Source: CAZZKF01 sp964654995
GTDB taxonomy: Bacteria > Pseudomonadota > Alphaproteobacteria > CAZZKF01
Direction of reading: 5' to 3'
NCBI GenBank assembly: GCA_964654995.1
Contig: CAZZKF010000019.1
Span: forward strand, 1 to 39,800
DNA length: 39,800 bases
This document shows positions 16,410-24,472 of the stretch, in pieces; position 1 is the stretch's first letter, and each line of letters begins with the position of its first letter. The notes under the pieces are model-generated. The model was not told the origin of the DNA, searched no databases, and was given only the letters and a program-made list of their open reading frames with translations. The position numbers were made by a program, and so were the translations under genes.

Positions 16410-17653
16410 CCGCCCGAGCCATCGACCGCGCCGATTGCCAGGCCCTCGACCGCGATGACCCGCTGGCGCGCTTTCGTGCGCGTTTCGAGCTGCCCGACGG
16501 GATCATCTACATGGACGGCAATTCGCTGGGCCCATTGCCCTGCGCAGTGGCGCCACGCATCGAGCGGGTGATTCGCGAGCAATGGGGCCATGATCTCATC
16601 ACCAGCTGGAACAGGCACGGCTGGATCGATCTGCCGCACCGGGTCGGGGCCAGGATCGCCGCCCTCATCGGCGCCGGCGACGACGAGGTGGTGGTCGCCG
16701 ATTCGACCTCGGTCAATCTGTTCAAGCTCGCCGGTGCGGTCTTGCGCCTCAATCCGGAGCGCCGGGTGGTGGTCTCCGAGCGCGGCAATTTCCCGACCGA
16801 CGTCTACATGCTGGAAGGGCTTGCCCAATTGCTCGGGCCGGACTATGAGCTGCGCCTGGTGGAGCGCGAGACTGTCCTCGATGCGCTGGATGAGCGCGTC
16901 GCCCTGCTGGCGCTCACCCACGTTCATTACAAGACCGGCGAAATCTTCGACATGGCGGCAATCACCGGCGCGGCGCATGATTGCGGCGCCCTGATGTTGT
17001 GGGACCTGTGCCATTCGGCCGGCGCCCTGCCGGTGGACCTGCATGCGGCCAACGCCGATCTGGCGATCGGCTGCGGCTACAAGTTTTTGAACGGCGGGCC
17101 CGGGGCGCCGGCCTACCTCTATGTCGCCAAACGGCTTCAGGACCGCCTCGAGCCGCCGCTGGCCGGCTGGATCGGCCATGCCGCGCCGTTCGCCTTCGAG
17201 GACCACTATCGCCCGGCCCCGGGCATTCGCCGCCAGTTGTGCGGCACGCCGGCGGTGCTCTCGCTTGCGGCGCTCGATGCGGCGCTCGAGGTTTACGCGG
17301 ATGTCGATATGGGCGCGGTGCGCGACAAGGCGGTTCGGCTCGGCGATCTGTTCCTCGATCTCATCGAGCAGCGATGCGCCGGGCTCGGCCTGGAGATCGC
17401 CTGCCCGCGCAACGGGCGGGCCCGTGGCAGCCAGGTGGCGCTGCGTCACGATCAGGGCTACGCCGTCATGCAGGCCTTGATTGCCGGCGGGGTGATCGGC
17501 GACTTTCGTGCGCCCGACGTGCTGCGCTTCGGCATCACGCCCTTGTATCAGCGTTACACCGACATGTGGGATGCGGTGGACATTCTGAAAACGATCCTGG
17601 AGCGCCGCGACTGGGACCGCCCCGAATTCCACCGCCGCGCCACCGTGACCTGA
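16406..17653 (+). CDS. kynU: kynureninase
   Basis: A 415-residue PLP enzyme of fold type I that cleaves kynurenine, or 3-hydroxykynurenine, to anthranilate plus alanine. Family features include YMDGNSLGPLP, EQWGHDLITSWN, VADSTSVNLFKL, LALTHVHYKTGEIFD, LMLWDLCHSAGALPVDL and the PLP-lysine motif GCGYKFLNGGPGAPAYLYV (Lys226). The C-terminus has VIGDFRAPDVLRFGITPLYQRYTDMWDAV. Length and motifs are complete. The start overlaps the RdhA-like stop (ATGA), an unusual partner for tryptophan catabolism. Tryptophan dioxygenase and kynurenine formamidase are absent from the window, so a related beta-aryl-oxo amino acid substrate is possible. Confidence 0.92.
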   Translation: MTARAIDRADCQALDRDDPLARFRARFELPDGIIYMDGNSLGPLPCAVAPRIERVIREQWGHDLITSWNRHGWIDLPHRVGARIAALIGAGDDEVVVADSTSVNLFKLAGAVLRLNPERRVVVSERGNFPTDVYMLEGLAQLLGPDYELRLVERETVLDALDERVALLALTHVHYKTGEIFDMAAITGAAHDCGALMLWDLCHSAGALPVDLHAANADLAIGCGYKFLNGGPGAPAYLYVAKRLQDRLEPPLAGWIGHAAPFAFEDHYRPAPGIRRQLCGTPAVLSLAALDAALEVYADVDMGAVRDKAVRLGDLFLDLIEQRCAGLGLEIACPRNGRARGSQVALRHDQGYAVMQALIAGGVIGDFRAPDVLRFGITPLYQRYTDMWDAVDILKTILERRDWDRPEFHRRATVT

Positions 17654-17657
17654 CGCG

Positions 17658-18644
17658 GTGACGGCGCTCCGCCCCCCGACATGGGCCGAGATCGAGGCCG
17701 CGGCCGGCCGCCTCTCCCGCTTCGCCGTGCGCACCCCGCTCATTCCGCTGGCGATCGAGGACGCACCGGCCGAGATTTATCTGAAGCCCGAAAACCTGCA
17801 GCCCATCGGCGCCTTCAAGCTGCGCCCGGCCGGCAATGTCGTCGGCCGCTGGCTGGAAGACGGCGCGCTGGCCGACGGCGTCTATACCGCAAGCTCGGGC
17901 AACAGCGGCCTGGGGCTGGCCTGGGCGGCGCGCATCGCCGGCATCCCGGCGCGCGTCTATGTGCCGGACGGCGCCTCGCCGGCCAAGCTCGCGGCGATTG
18001 CCCGCCTTGGCGCCAAGGTCATCCCGCTCAGCTCTGAGGCCTGGTGGCGGATGATCGTCGAGCACGGGCGCGAAGACGAACGGGGGCGCTTTTTCAATGC
18101 CGTCGGCGACGTGCACGCGATGGCCGGAAACGCCACCATCGGCCTCGAGATTTTGGACGAACTCCCCGATGTCGCGGCCATCGCCGTCCCCTTCGGCGGC
18201 GGCGGGCTGGCCTGCGGGATTGCCGCCGCGGTGCGCGCCCGCGGCTCGAATGCGCGCATCATCGCCTGCGAGCCGGCGACCGCCACGCCGCTGGCGGCGG
18301 CGCGGGCGGCCGGGCGTATTGTCAGGATCGATCCGAGGCGCAGCTTCATCGATGCCATCGGGGTGGCCGCGGTTCTGCCCGAGATGTGGCCGCTCACCCG
18401 CGAGCTGATCGACGACGTTTGCGCGGCGAGCCCCGAGGAGGTTGCCGCCGCCATCCGCCTGTTGGTCGCCCGCGCTCGCATCGTCGCCGAAGGCGCCGGT
18501 GGGGTGGCGCTCGCCGCAACGCTGGCCGGGCGCGCCGGCACCGGCAAGGTGGTCTGCGTGATCTCCGGCGGCAATATCGCCGCGCCCATGTTCGCCCGCA
18601 TTCTCGCCGGCGGCGTCCCGGCGCCCGGCTTAAGTCAGCCCTGA
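17658..18644 (+). CDS. threonine/serine dehydratase-like PLP enzyme
   Basis: A 328-residue fold-type II PLP lyase. The lysine motif EIYLKPENLQPIGAFKLRPAG (Lys54), the substrate loop ASSGNSGLGLAWAA, the phosphate-binding GGGGLACGIAA and the C-terminal VVCVISGGNIA are all present. There is no regulatory ACT domain, so it resembles catabolic threonine or serine dehydratases and serine racemases. The GTG at 17658 is the only suitable start, 4 bases after the kynU stop. Conventional family members release ammonia from a hydroxy-amino acid; the operon suggests a deamination step in the same pathway. Its 3' end overlaps the convergent transporter gene by 10 bases. Confidence 0.85.
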   Translation: MTALRPPTWAEIEAAAGRLSRFAVRTPLIPLAIEDAPAEIYLKPENLQPIGAFKLRPAGNVVGRWLEDGALADGVYTASSGNSGLGLAWAARIAGIPARVYVPDGASPAKLAAIARLGAKVIPLSSEAWWRMIVEHGREDERGRFFNAVGDVHAMAGNATIGLEILDELPDVAAIAVPFGGGGLACGIAAAVRARGSNARIIACEPATATPLAAARAAGRIVRIDPRRSFIDAIGVAAVLPEMWPLTRELIDDVCAASPEEVAAAIRLLVARARIVAEGAGGVALAATLAGRAGTGKVVCVISGGNIAAPMFARILAGGVPAPGLSQP

Positions 18645-20008
18645 ATGCCGTTGATGAAGATATAGCCGACGCCGATCGGGACCACGAAGCGCACCAGAAA
18701 GCGCCAGGTGGCATAGAGCGGCCCGTCGCCCAGGCCCAGCTCTTCCTGCGTCGTTTTCCTGCTCAGGACCCAGCCGGTGAAGATGGCGACCAGAATGCTT
18801 CCCAACGTCATCAGGATGTTGGCGGTCAGATAGTCGAGAATGCGGAAGATCGTCTTGCCCTCGAAGACCTTCAGAAAATCGAGCGGATAGAAGTCCTTCC
18901 AGACGTTGTACGAAAACACCGAGCCCAGACCCCCGACCCACAGGGCGAAACCGGTGGCCAGCGCCATGCGGGCGCGCTTCACCCCCTTGTGTTCTTCCAG
19001 ATAGCTGATGATCGGCTCGAGCATCGAGATCGACGAGGTCACGGCGGCAACCGCCAGCAGGATGAAGAACAGGGTGCCGAAGAGCGTGCCCAGCGGCATC
19101 TGACCGAACGCCACCGGCAGCGTGATGAAGATCAGCTCCTCGCCGGCGCCCGGCGCCAGGCCGTTGGCGAACACGATGGGGAAGATGGCGAAGCCGGCGA
19201 GCAGGGCGACGCCGGTATCGGACAGCGCGATGATGCTGGCGACCTGCGGCAGCGGCACCGATTTCGACAGATAGGCACCGTACGTCATCATGCCGCCGCC
19301 CCCCAGGCTGAGCGTAAAGAACGCCTGGCCGACGGCGATGAGCACCACCGGCAGGGTGATCTTGGAAAAATCGAAGCTGAACAGAAAGCTGGCGGCACGG
19401 GCGAAGTCGCCGGCGATGGCGGCATAGATCACCAGCACGATCAGCAGCACAAAGAGCGCCGGCATCATCCAGGTCACCGCCTGCTCGATGCCGGCGCGGA
19501 TGCCGCGGGCGACGATATAGACGGTCGCCGCCATGAACAGGAAGTGCCAGGCCGCGAGGACCAGCGGATCGCCCTTGAAGGCGTTGAAATTGGCGGCCGA
19601 GCCGGCGGCATCGGTGCCGACGAACATGCCGGTGGCGGTCTCGAAAATATAGGCCAGCGCCCAGCCGCCGACGACGCTGTAGAACATCAGGCCGAAGATC
19701 GGCGCGAACACCGCCATCCAGCCGACCAGCCCCCAGGCGCCGCTGCGCCCTTCCGATACCGCCACCTGGCGCATCGAGTTGATCGGGCTCATGCCGCCGC
19801 GCCGGCCGATGAGGAATTCCGACATCAGCAGCGGCACCCCGATCACGAAGACGAAAAACAGATAAATGAGGACGAAGGCGCCGCCGCCCGATTCCCCGGC
19901 GACATAGGGAAACCGCCAGATGTTCCCCAGGCCGACGGCGCTGCCGATGGCCGCCAGCATGAAGCCGGTGCGCGACGACCAGGATTCGTGGATTGCACCA
20001 CCTGCCAT
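18635..20008 (-). CDS. sodium-dependent transporter, NSS/SLC6 (LeuT/TnaT) family
   Basis: A 457-residue inner-membrane Na+-coupled symporter of the neurotransmitter:sodium symporter family, which in bacteria imports amino acids such as leucine, tyrosine or tryptophan. The first helix motif AAIGSAVGLGNIWRFPY, GESGGGAFVLIYLFFVFVIGVPLL and TLSLGGGGMMTYGAYL are diagnostic. About 11-12 hydrophobic helices are visible. I chose ATG 20008 because GGGGGGA lies about 6 bases upstream; an ATG at 20027-20029 would add 7 residues. It converges on the kynU operon with a 10-base overlap. An aromatic amino acid substrate is inferred from kynU and iorAB. Confidence 0.9.
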   Translation of the reverse strand: MAGGAIHESWSSRTGFMLAAIGSAVGLGNIWRFPYVAGESGGGAFVLIYLFFVFVIGVPLLMSEFLIGRRGGMSPINSMRQVAVSEGRSGAWGLVGWMAVFAPIFGLMFYSVVGGWALAYIFETATGMFVGTDAAGSAANFNAFKGDPLVLAAWHFLFMAATVYIVARGIRAGIEQAVTWMMPALFVLLIVLVIYAAIAGDFARAASFLFSFDFSKITLPVVLIAVGQAFFTLSLGGGGMMTYGAYLSKSVPLPQVASIIALSDTGVALLAGFAIFPIVFANGLAPGAGEELIFITLPVAFGQMPLGTLFGTLFFILLAVAAVTSSISMLEPIISYLEEHKGVKRARMALATGFALWVGGLGSVFSYNVWKDFYPLDFLKVFEGKTIFRILDYLTANILMTLGSILVAIFTGWVLSRKTTQEELGLGDGPLYATWRFLVRFVVPIGVGYIFINGIQG

Positions 20009-20114
20009 GTCTGTCCCCCCGAACGGCATGCGGGCGCGGCGCAGGCGGCACCCGGGCGGCGCTCACGTTATCACGGGCGGCCGGGGGCTGAACAGTCCCC
20101 GCCTCGGTTGCCGC

Positions 20115-20918
20115 TCAGGGCAGCCGGATCACGCCGTCGAGATAAAAGGCGCAATGCCCGGAGATTTCCACCCGCTTGCCGGCATCGCGGCAGTAGAGGG
20201 TGCCGCCCCGGGCCGAAATCTGGCGGGCCTTCAAGGCCTCGCGGCCCAGACGCCGGGCCCAGTAGGGGATCAGCGTACAGTGCGCCGAGCCGGTCACCGG
20301 GTCCTCGTCGATGCCGAATTGGGGGGCGAAGAAGCGCGAGACGAAATCCGCATCCTTGCCGGCATCCGCCGGGGCAGTGACAATGACGCCGCCGCCATCG
20401 CCTTCGAGCACCCGGCCCAGCGCCCCGAAATCGGGGGCAAGCGCGGCCACCGCGGCGCGGGCCTCGAACACCGCCATGTAGTCGCGGGCCTTGAGGAATG
20501 CGGCCGGCGAGGCGCCCAGAGCCTCGATCAGGCCCGCGGGCGGCGTGACCGGCGCGCCCGGGCGGGCCGGGAATTCCATCCGCAACAGACCGCCCTCTGC
20601 CGGCGTGACGGTGAGCGGGCCGCTCAGGGTGTCGAACCGGATCGGGCCATCGCCGCCGCCCAGCACATGGGCGATCACGAAGGCGGCGGCCAGCGTTGCA
20701 TGGCCGCACAGATCGACTTCGGACCTGGGCGTGAACCAGCGCAGATGATAGCGGTCGCCCTCGGCGACGAAAAAGGCGGTCTCGGAGAGGTTGTTCTCGG
20801 CGGCGATTTTCTGCAGCAGATCGTCCGCCAGCCAGGCCTCCAGCGGGCAGACGGCGGCCGGATTGCCGCCGAAGACGGCGTCACTAAAAGCGTCCACCTG
20901 ATAGAGGGGGATGTCCAT
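20115..20918 (-). CDS. PhzF-family isomerase
   Basis: A 267-residue protein with the two-domain diaminopimelate-epimerase-like fold of PhzF. Hallmarks are the N-terminal YQVDAFSDAVFGGNPAAVCPL, ENNLSETAFF with the catalytic Glu46, the PRSEVDLCGHATLAAAFV motif and the C-terminal DEDPVTGSAHCTLIPYW. Homologues outside phenazine clusters are of unknown function, and no phenazine genes are present here. It lies 106 bases upstream of the transporter gene on the same strand and may be cotranscribed with it. Confidence 0.9.
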   Translation of the reverse strand: MDIPLYQVDAFSDAVFGGNPAAVCPLEAWLADDLLQKIAAENNLSETAFFVAEGDRYHLRWFTPRSEVDLCGHATLAAAFVIAHVLGGGDGPIRFDTLSGPLTVTPAEGGLLRMEFPARPGAPVTPPAGLIEALGASPAAFLKARDYMAVFEARAAVAALAPDFGALGRVLEGDGGGVIVTAPADAGKDADFVSRFFAPQFGIDEDPVTGSAHCTLIPYWARRLGREALKARQISARGGTLYCRDAGKRVEISGHCAFYLDGVIRLP

Positions 20919-21067
20919 GGCTCACTCCCGATTCCGCGCCGCCCGCTCTCGTTGCCCGATTGCCAATGCCGGCAATGGCTTGAACTTAGCGCGGTTTCCT
21001 GTGACCATGAAACTCGAAATCCTTTGTCGGCGGATTGGATCGCTCACGCAGGGGAAAGGGGGCAGTC

Positions 21068-21763
21068 ATGAACACGCTGGTCTTGGCAACCGCTACATTC
21101 ATCGGCATCCATTTTCTGATCGCCGGAACACCCGTTCGCGCCGCCGTGGTCGGCGCCATCGGCGAGAAGGTCTTTCAGGCCGTCTTCTTTCTTGCGGCGC
21201 TGCTGGCGCTGGTGTGGATGTTCACGGCTTACGGCCAGGCGCCGCGCAAGGTGCTGTGGGAGGTGCCGGCGGGCGCCGCCTGGCTCGACTGGCTGTTCCT
21301 GCTCCTCAACCTGATCGCCAGCATTTTCGTCGCCGCCGGACTGACGGTGAAGAACCCCGGCACCCTGTGGATGGACAAGGCCCTGCACGGGGAGGACGTG
21401 GTCACCGGTTTTCTGCGCATCACCCGGCATCCGATGAACATGGGAATCGCCTTATGGGCACTCACCCACATTCTGCAGACCGGCGAGGCGGCCTCGCTGA
21501 TCCTGTTCGGCGGCATCTTCACGCTTGCCGCCCTCGGCCCGCTGGGGATCGATGCCAAGCGCCGCCAGGCTTACGGCGAGCAATGGGAAAAGTTCGCCGC
21601 CCAGACCTCGTACTTGCCGTTCGGGGCGATTCTCACCGGCCGCAACAAGCTGGTTCTTGGCGAGTTGGGCTGGTGGCGGCTGCTGCTTGGCGTCGTGTTG
21701 TTCGCCGCCCTCGTCTACGTCCATGGCCAGATGACCGGCATCGACGTGCCGCTGCCCTGGTAG
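21068..21763 (+). CDS. NnrU-family membrane protein
   Basis: A 231-residue integral membrane protein with about six hydrophobic helices and the family segments FLIAGTPVR, MFTAYGQAPRKVLW, GFLRITRHPMNMGIALWAL and GPLGIDAKRRQAYGEQWEKFAAQTSYLPF. NnrU was named in denitrification loci but is widespread in alphaproteobacteria, and its role is not settled. It resembles methyltransferase-like membrane proteins of the isoprenylcysteine type in the RHPMN region. ATG 21068 follows GGGAAAGGGGGCAG; an in-frame ATG at 21035 lacks a good site. It is divergent from phzF. Confidence 0.87.
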   Translation: MNTLVLATATFIGIHFLIAGTPVRAAVVGAIGEKVFQAVFFLAALLALVWMFTAYGQAPRKVLWEVPAGAAWLDWLFLLLNLIASIFVAAGLTVKNPGTLWMDKALHGEDVVTGFLRITRHPMNMGIALWALTHILQTGEAASLILFGGIFTLAALGPLGIDAKRRQAYGEQWEKFAAQTSYLPFGAILTGRNKLVLGELGWWRLLLGVVLFAALVYVHGQMTGIDVPLPW

Positions 21764-21792
21764 CGCCGCGGGGCGTTGCGACGGGGGCTTTC

Positions 21793-22239
21793 GTGGACCG
21801 CCATTGCCACACCGCAACGATCGAGGTCAACGCGCCGGCCGAAGCGGCGCTGCGCTACATGTCGGACGGCATCCGCCAGGGCGAATGGGCGTTCGGGAGC
21901 TGGAACCGCCGCCATGTGCGCGACAACCTGTTCGTCGGCACCTCGCTGTACGACGGCAAGGAGACCTATGTCCGCATCACGGTCGATGAGGCGATGGGGA
22001 TCGTTCACTACTATCTCGGCGAGGATCACGACCACATGGTGCCGCGCAACATGGCCCGGATCATGCCGGGCCCGCACATCGGGCGCGACGACGGCGTCTG
22101 CCTGGTCAGCCTGATTTCCTGGCGTCACGCCTTCATGGACGACGAACGCTGGCGCCAGCTTTGCGTCTCCCACGAAGCCCAGATGTTCATCATCAAGTAC
22201 CGCATCGAAGCCGACGCGGAGCAACTCCTCGACATCTAG
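21793..22239 (+). CDS. SRPBCC (START/Bet v 1-like) domain protein
   Basis: A 148-residue protein beginning at GTG 21793 with GGGGG upstream. It starts HTATIEVNAPAEAALRYMSD, the typical first strand and helix of SRPBCC domains, and continues with a curved sheet and a long C-terminal helix (DDERWRQLCVSHEAQMFIIKYRIEADAEQLL). Such folds bind hydrophobic ligands in a cavity. It follows nnrU after 29 bases and is probably cotranscribed. The ligand is unknown. Confidence 0.72.
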   Translation: MDRHCHTATIEVNAPAEAALRYMSDGIRQGEWAFGSWNRRHVRDNLFVGTSLYDGKETYVRITVDEAMGIVHYYLGEDHDHMVPRNMARIMPGPHIGRDDGVCLVSLISWRHAFMDDERWRQLCVSHEAQMFIIKYRIEADAEQLLDI

Positions 22240-22249
22240 GAATCGTCTT

Positions 22250-22371
22250 CCGAGGTGCGGCGCACCGAGGCAAGGCCCGCCGCCGGCGAAGCCGAAAGCC
22301 CAAGCGAGCCCCGAGGTGCGGCGCACCGAGGCAAGGCCGACCGGCCGCCGGCGAAGCCGAAAGCCAAGCGA
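22250..22371. repeat. two direct repeats of about 61 bases with small hairpins
   Basis: Two copies begin at 22250 and 22311. The first 28 bases are identical (starting CCGAGGTGCGGCGCACCGAG), and a CCGCCGGCGAAGCCGAAAGCC block follows. The second copy carries four extra bases in the middle. Each contains GGTGC-GGC-GCACC and CGGC-GAA-GCCG hairpins. It lies 11 bases after the SRPBCC stop. REP-like, non-coding. Confidence 0.75.
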
Positions 22372-22378
22372 ACGGATG

Positions 22379-22459
22379 TGAGCGCCCGGCGTTTGAGGGA
22401 CCAGAGAAAACCTGAGCGCCCGGCGTTTGAGGGACCAAAGAAAACCTGAGCGCCCGGCG
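22379..22459. repeat. tandem repeat, 34-base unit, two and a third copies
   Basis: Units at 22379-22412 and 22413-22446 differ at one base. A third begins at 22447 and breaks off after TGAGCGCCCGGCG. Each unit starts TGAGCGCCCGGCGTTTGAGG. The array runs up to the assembly gap, so its true copy number may be higher. There are no spacers, so it is not a CRISPR array. Confidence 0.85.
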
Positions 22460-22510
22460 CCAGCCCGCTATTCAAACCGGGCGAGATCGATGAGGTAGGG
22501 CTCGACCCGG

Positions 22511-22610
22511 NNNNNNNNNNNNNNNNNNNNNNNNNNNNNNNNNNNNNNNNNNNNNNNNNNNNNNNNNNNNNNNNNNNNNNNNNNNNNNNNNNNNNNNNNN
22601 NNNNNNNNNN
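22511..22610. other. assembly gap (100 N) flanked by a 55-base duplicate
   Basis: Bases 22456-22510 and 22611-22665 are identical over 55 positions. The left copy includes the last 14 codons of the gene at 22623. This is what two overlapping contig ends look like when joined with a fixed spacer. Collapsing the overlap removes 155 bases and leaves the repeat array abutting the 3' end of that gene. Confidence 0.93.
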
Positions 22611-22622
22611 GGCGCCAGCCCG

Positions 22623-24332
22623 CTATTCAAACCGGGCGAGATCGATGAGGTAGGGCTCGACCCGGCACTGTTCGCCCCAGGTGGAGCCGAACAGCACCCG
22701 GGTGCCGTCGCGGCTGATGGTCGCCAGCGGCGCCGCCCAGCTGGTCTTGATCCGGCAATCGGCGGTGGCTTCGGTAAACGACACGTCGCTGCGATGATGG
22801 GCCAGACGGCGCACCTTCGGGGCGTCAACAGTGCTGTCGAGCTTGACCAGGAACAACTCGTTGAAAAACGGCCGGGCGCGCTTGCGCGGGCTCGAATAGG
22901 TGGTCACCAGGCAGCCTTCGGGCGTGCCCTGATTGCGACAGGATATCTGCACCGCATCGCCGGGCGTAAGCTCCAGCAGCGCCCGGCTGGCGGTCGGCCC
23001 GGAATCCGCCCCGTAGCGGTCGAAGCCATCCGGAATATGCCATTTGAACAGAAGATTGCGCTCGGGCATCAAGCTGGTCTGGCCCTCGCCGCCGTTCTTC
23101 TGGATCAGATATTCCTGCTCCATCCGGTCGATCACCAGATCGCCCTGGGCGATCGACGGCGACACCTTGCCGAGATAGCGCAGATCACGCCGGTCGAAGG
23201 CCTCGACACCACGATAGCGCGCCCCGCCGGCATACCACCAGGTGACCAGCAGATAGCGGCCCGACGGGCTGACCGCCGCCGACAGCACCCGGGCGCGAAG
23301 CTCCGGGGCGCGCGGGACTTCGAGCACGCGGCCCTTGGCATGGACGGCGAGATCATAGACGAAGACTTCCGTGCCGCCGTCGCGGCGCACCCCTGCGAGC
23401 GCCACGAACCGGCCGTTGCGCGACAGCGCCCGATCCGAGGCGTCGTCGAGGAAGCGGACGTATTCGGTAAAGCAGTGCTCCAGTTCGCGCCGCCCGGCGA
23501 TGCCGCCGGTGGCCTCGCGGCTCAAGACATAGCGCATCAGCCGTGCCGAATCCGGCGCGCACGCGAGATTGTCCCCGGACCGGGCCGCGCCCGGGGCCTG
23601 ACTTTCAAGAAAGTAGAGGGTCGCGGGCTCGCGCCCCGACCACCGGAACGCCCGCGCCCGAAACGCCGGATGGGTGGCAATGCGATGCACCAGTCTGAAA
23701 TTACGGGCGTCATAAATCCGCCCTCCGCTGAGCAGAAACAGGCTCTGGTCGGCGTTCCAGGCCTGAACATCGGGCTGCGTCGGGGCAATCACGCCCTGAT
23801 CGGCGGCATCCCCGATGCGCATCACGCAGGCACCGAAGGCGGGATCGCGAAACTCGGCAAGCAGGCGCGGGCGTGCCAGAACGCCGGCCGGAAACGCCGC
23901 CTTGGGATCCACGAAACGACCGCCGCAGCCTTTGGCCAGCCGCTGAATAGGCGGCGGCGGGGCATAGGCGAGGCGCGGTTCCGGTGCGGCTGGAGCGGGC
24001 GGCATCGACGGCGCCACATGCGGCCGCGCTTCCCGTGGTGGCGCCGGCAGCCGCGGCGCCGGCGCCGGCCTGGGGGCGGTCAAAACGCGCCGAACGGACG
24101 CATCGCCGCCGGTCTCATGCGCCTGGCCGTCCTCGTCCGGCGGAATCAGGATCAGGCGTCCGTCCGGCGCCCGGGCAATACGACCCGGCTTCATGCCGCT
24201 GACCAGGTCCTGATCGACCCGCGGCGCGCCGGTCTGGGCAGCCGCCGTCCCGGCAACCGCCATCACCAGTAGAAACAGCTTGAGAACCCGGCCCACGGCC
24301 GCCATCAGGCCGAGTGCCAACGATCTGTGCAT
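22623..24332 (-). CDS. secreted propeller-like protein of unknown function
   Basis: 569 residues. ATG 24332 follows GGGGAAGGGA and opens a signal peptide (VLKLFLLVMAVAGTAAAQ). After a Pro/Ala-rich linker (about 75-130) comes GCGGRFVDPKAAFPAGVL, then blade-like repeats such as VQAWNADQSLFLLSGGRIYD, RNGRFVALAGVRRDGGTEVFVYDL, VSPSGRYLLVTWWYAGG and ISRDGTRVLFGSTWGEQC. These resemble TolB/PD40 beta-propeller blades, suggesting a periplasmic binding or scaffolding role. Paired cysteines may form disulfides. An upstream in-frame start at 24425 lacks a signal peptide. It lies 140 bases downstream of the enoyl-CoA hydratase on the same strand. I do not recognise a specific family. Confidence 0.7.
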   Translation of the reverse strand: MHRSLALGLMAAVGRVLKLFLLVMAVAGTAAAQTGAPRVDQDLVSGMKPGRIARAPDGRLILIPPDEDGQAHETGGDASVRRVLTAPRPAPAPRLPAPPREARPHVAPSMPPAPAAPEPRLAYAPPPPIQRLAKGCGGRFVDPKAAFPAGVLARPRLLAEFRDPAFGACVMRIGDAADQGVIAPTQPDVQAWNADQSLFLLSGGRIYDARNFRLVHRIATHPAFRARAFRWSGREPATLYFLESQAPGAARSGDNLACAPDSARLMRYVLSREATGGIAGRRELEHCFTEYVRFLDDASDRALSRNGRFVALAGVRRDGGTEVFVYDLAVHAKGRVLEVPRAPELRARVLSAAVSPSGRYLLVTWWYAGGARYRGVEAFDRRDLRYLGKVSPSIAQGDLVIDRMEQEYLIQKNGGEGQTSLMPERNLLFKWHIPDGFDRYGADSGPTASRALLELTPGDAVQISCRNQGTPEGCLVTTYSSPRKRARPFFNELFLVKLDSTVDAPKVRRLAHHRSDVSFTEATADCRIKTSWAAPLATISRDGTRVLFGSTWGEQCRVEPYLIDLARFE

Positions 24333-24472
24333 TCCCTTCCCCGTCACATCGCCTCGACAGGCGTTCTTGGGGCGAAGTCTAGCATGTTTTCGGCCCCGCG
24401 GGCGAGCCATCGCCCGGATCGACATTCCACCGACCGGGGCGGCCTTGGGCCAAAGGTTGCGGGAGGGCCGGC

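Noticed and set aside
20115..20918. Phenazine biosynthesis
   Set aside because: Only an isolated PhzF-type protein is present; no phzA-E or phzG homologues are in the window.
22379..22446. CRISPR array
   Set aside because: The 34-base units are directly adjacent without spacers, and no cas genes are nearby.
22456..22510. Second partial copy of the propeller-protein gene
   Set aside because: It is the left half of a contig-end overlap, identical over exactly 55 bases, not a real gene duplication.
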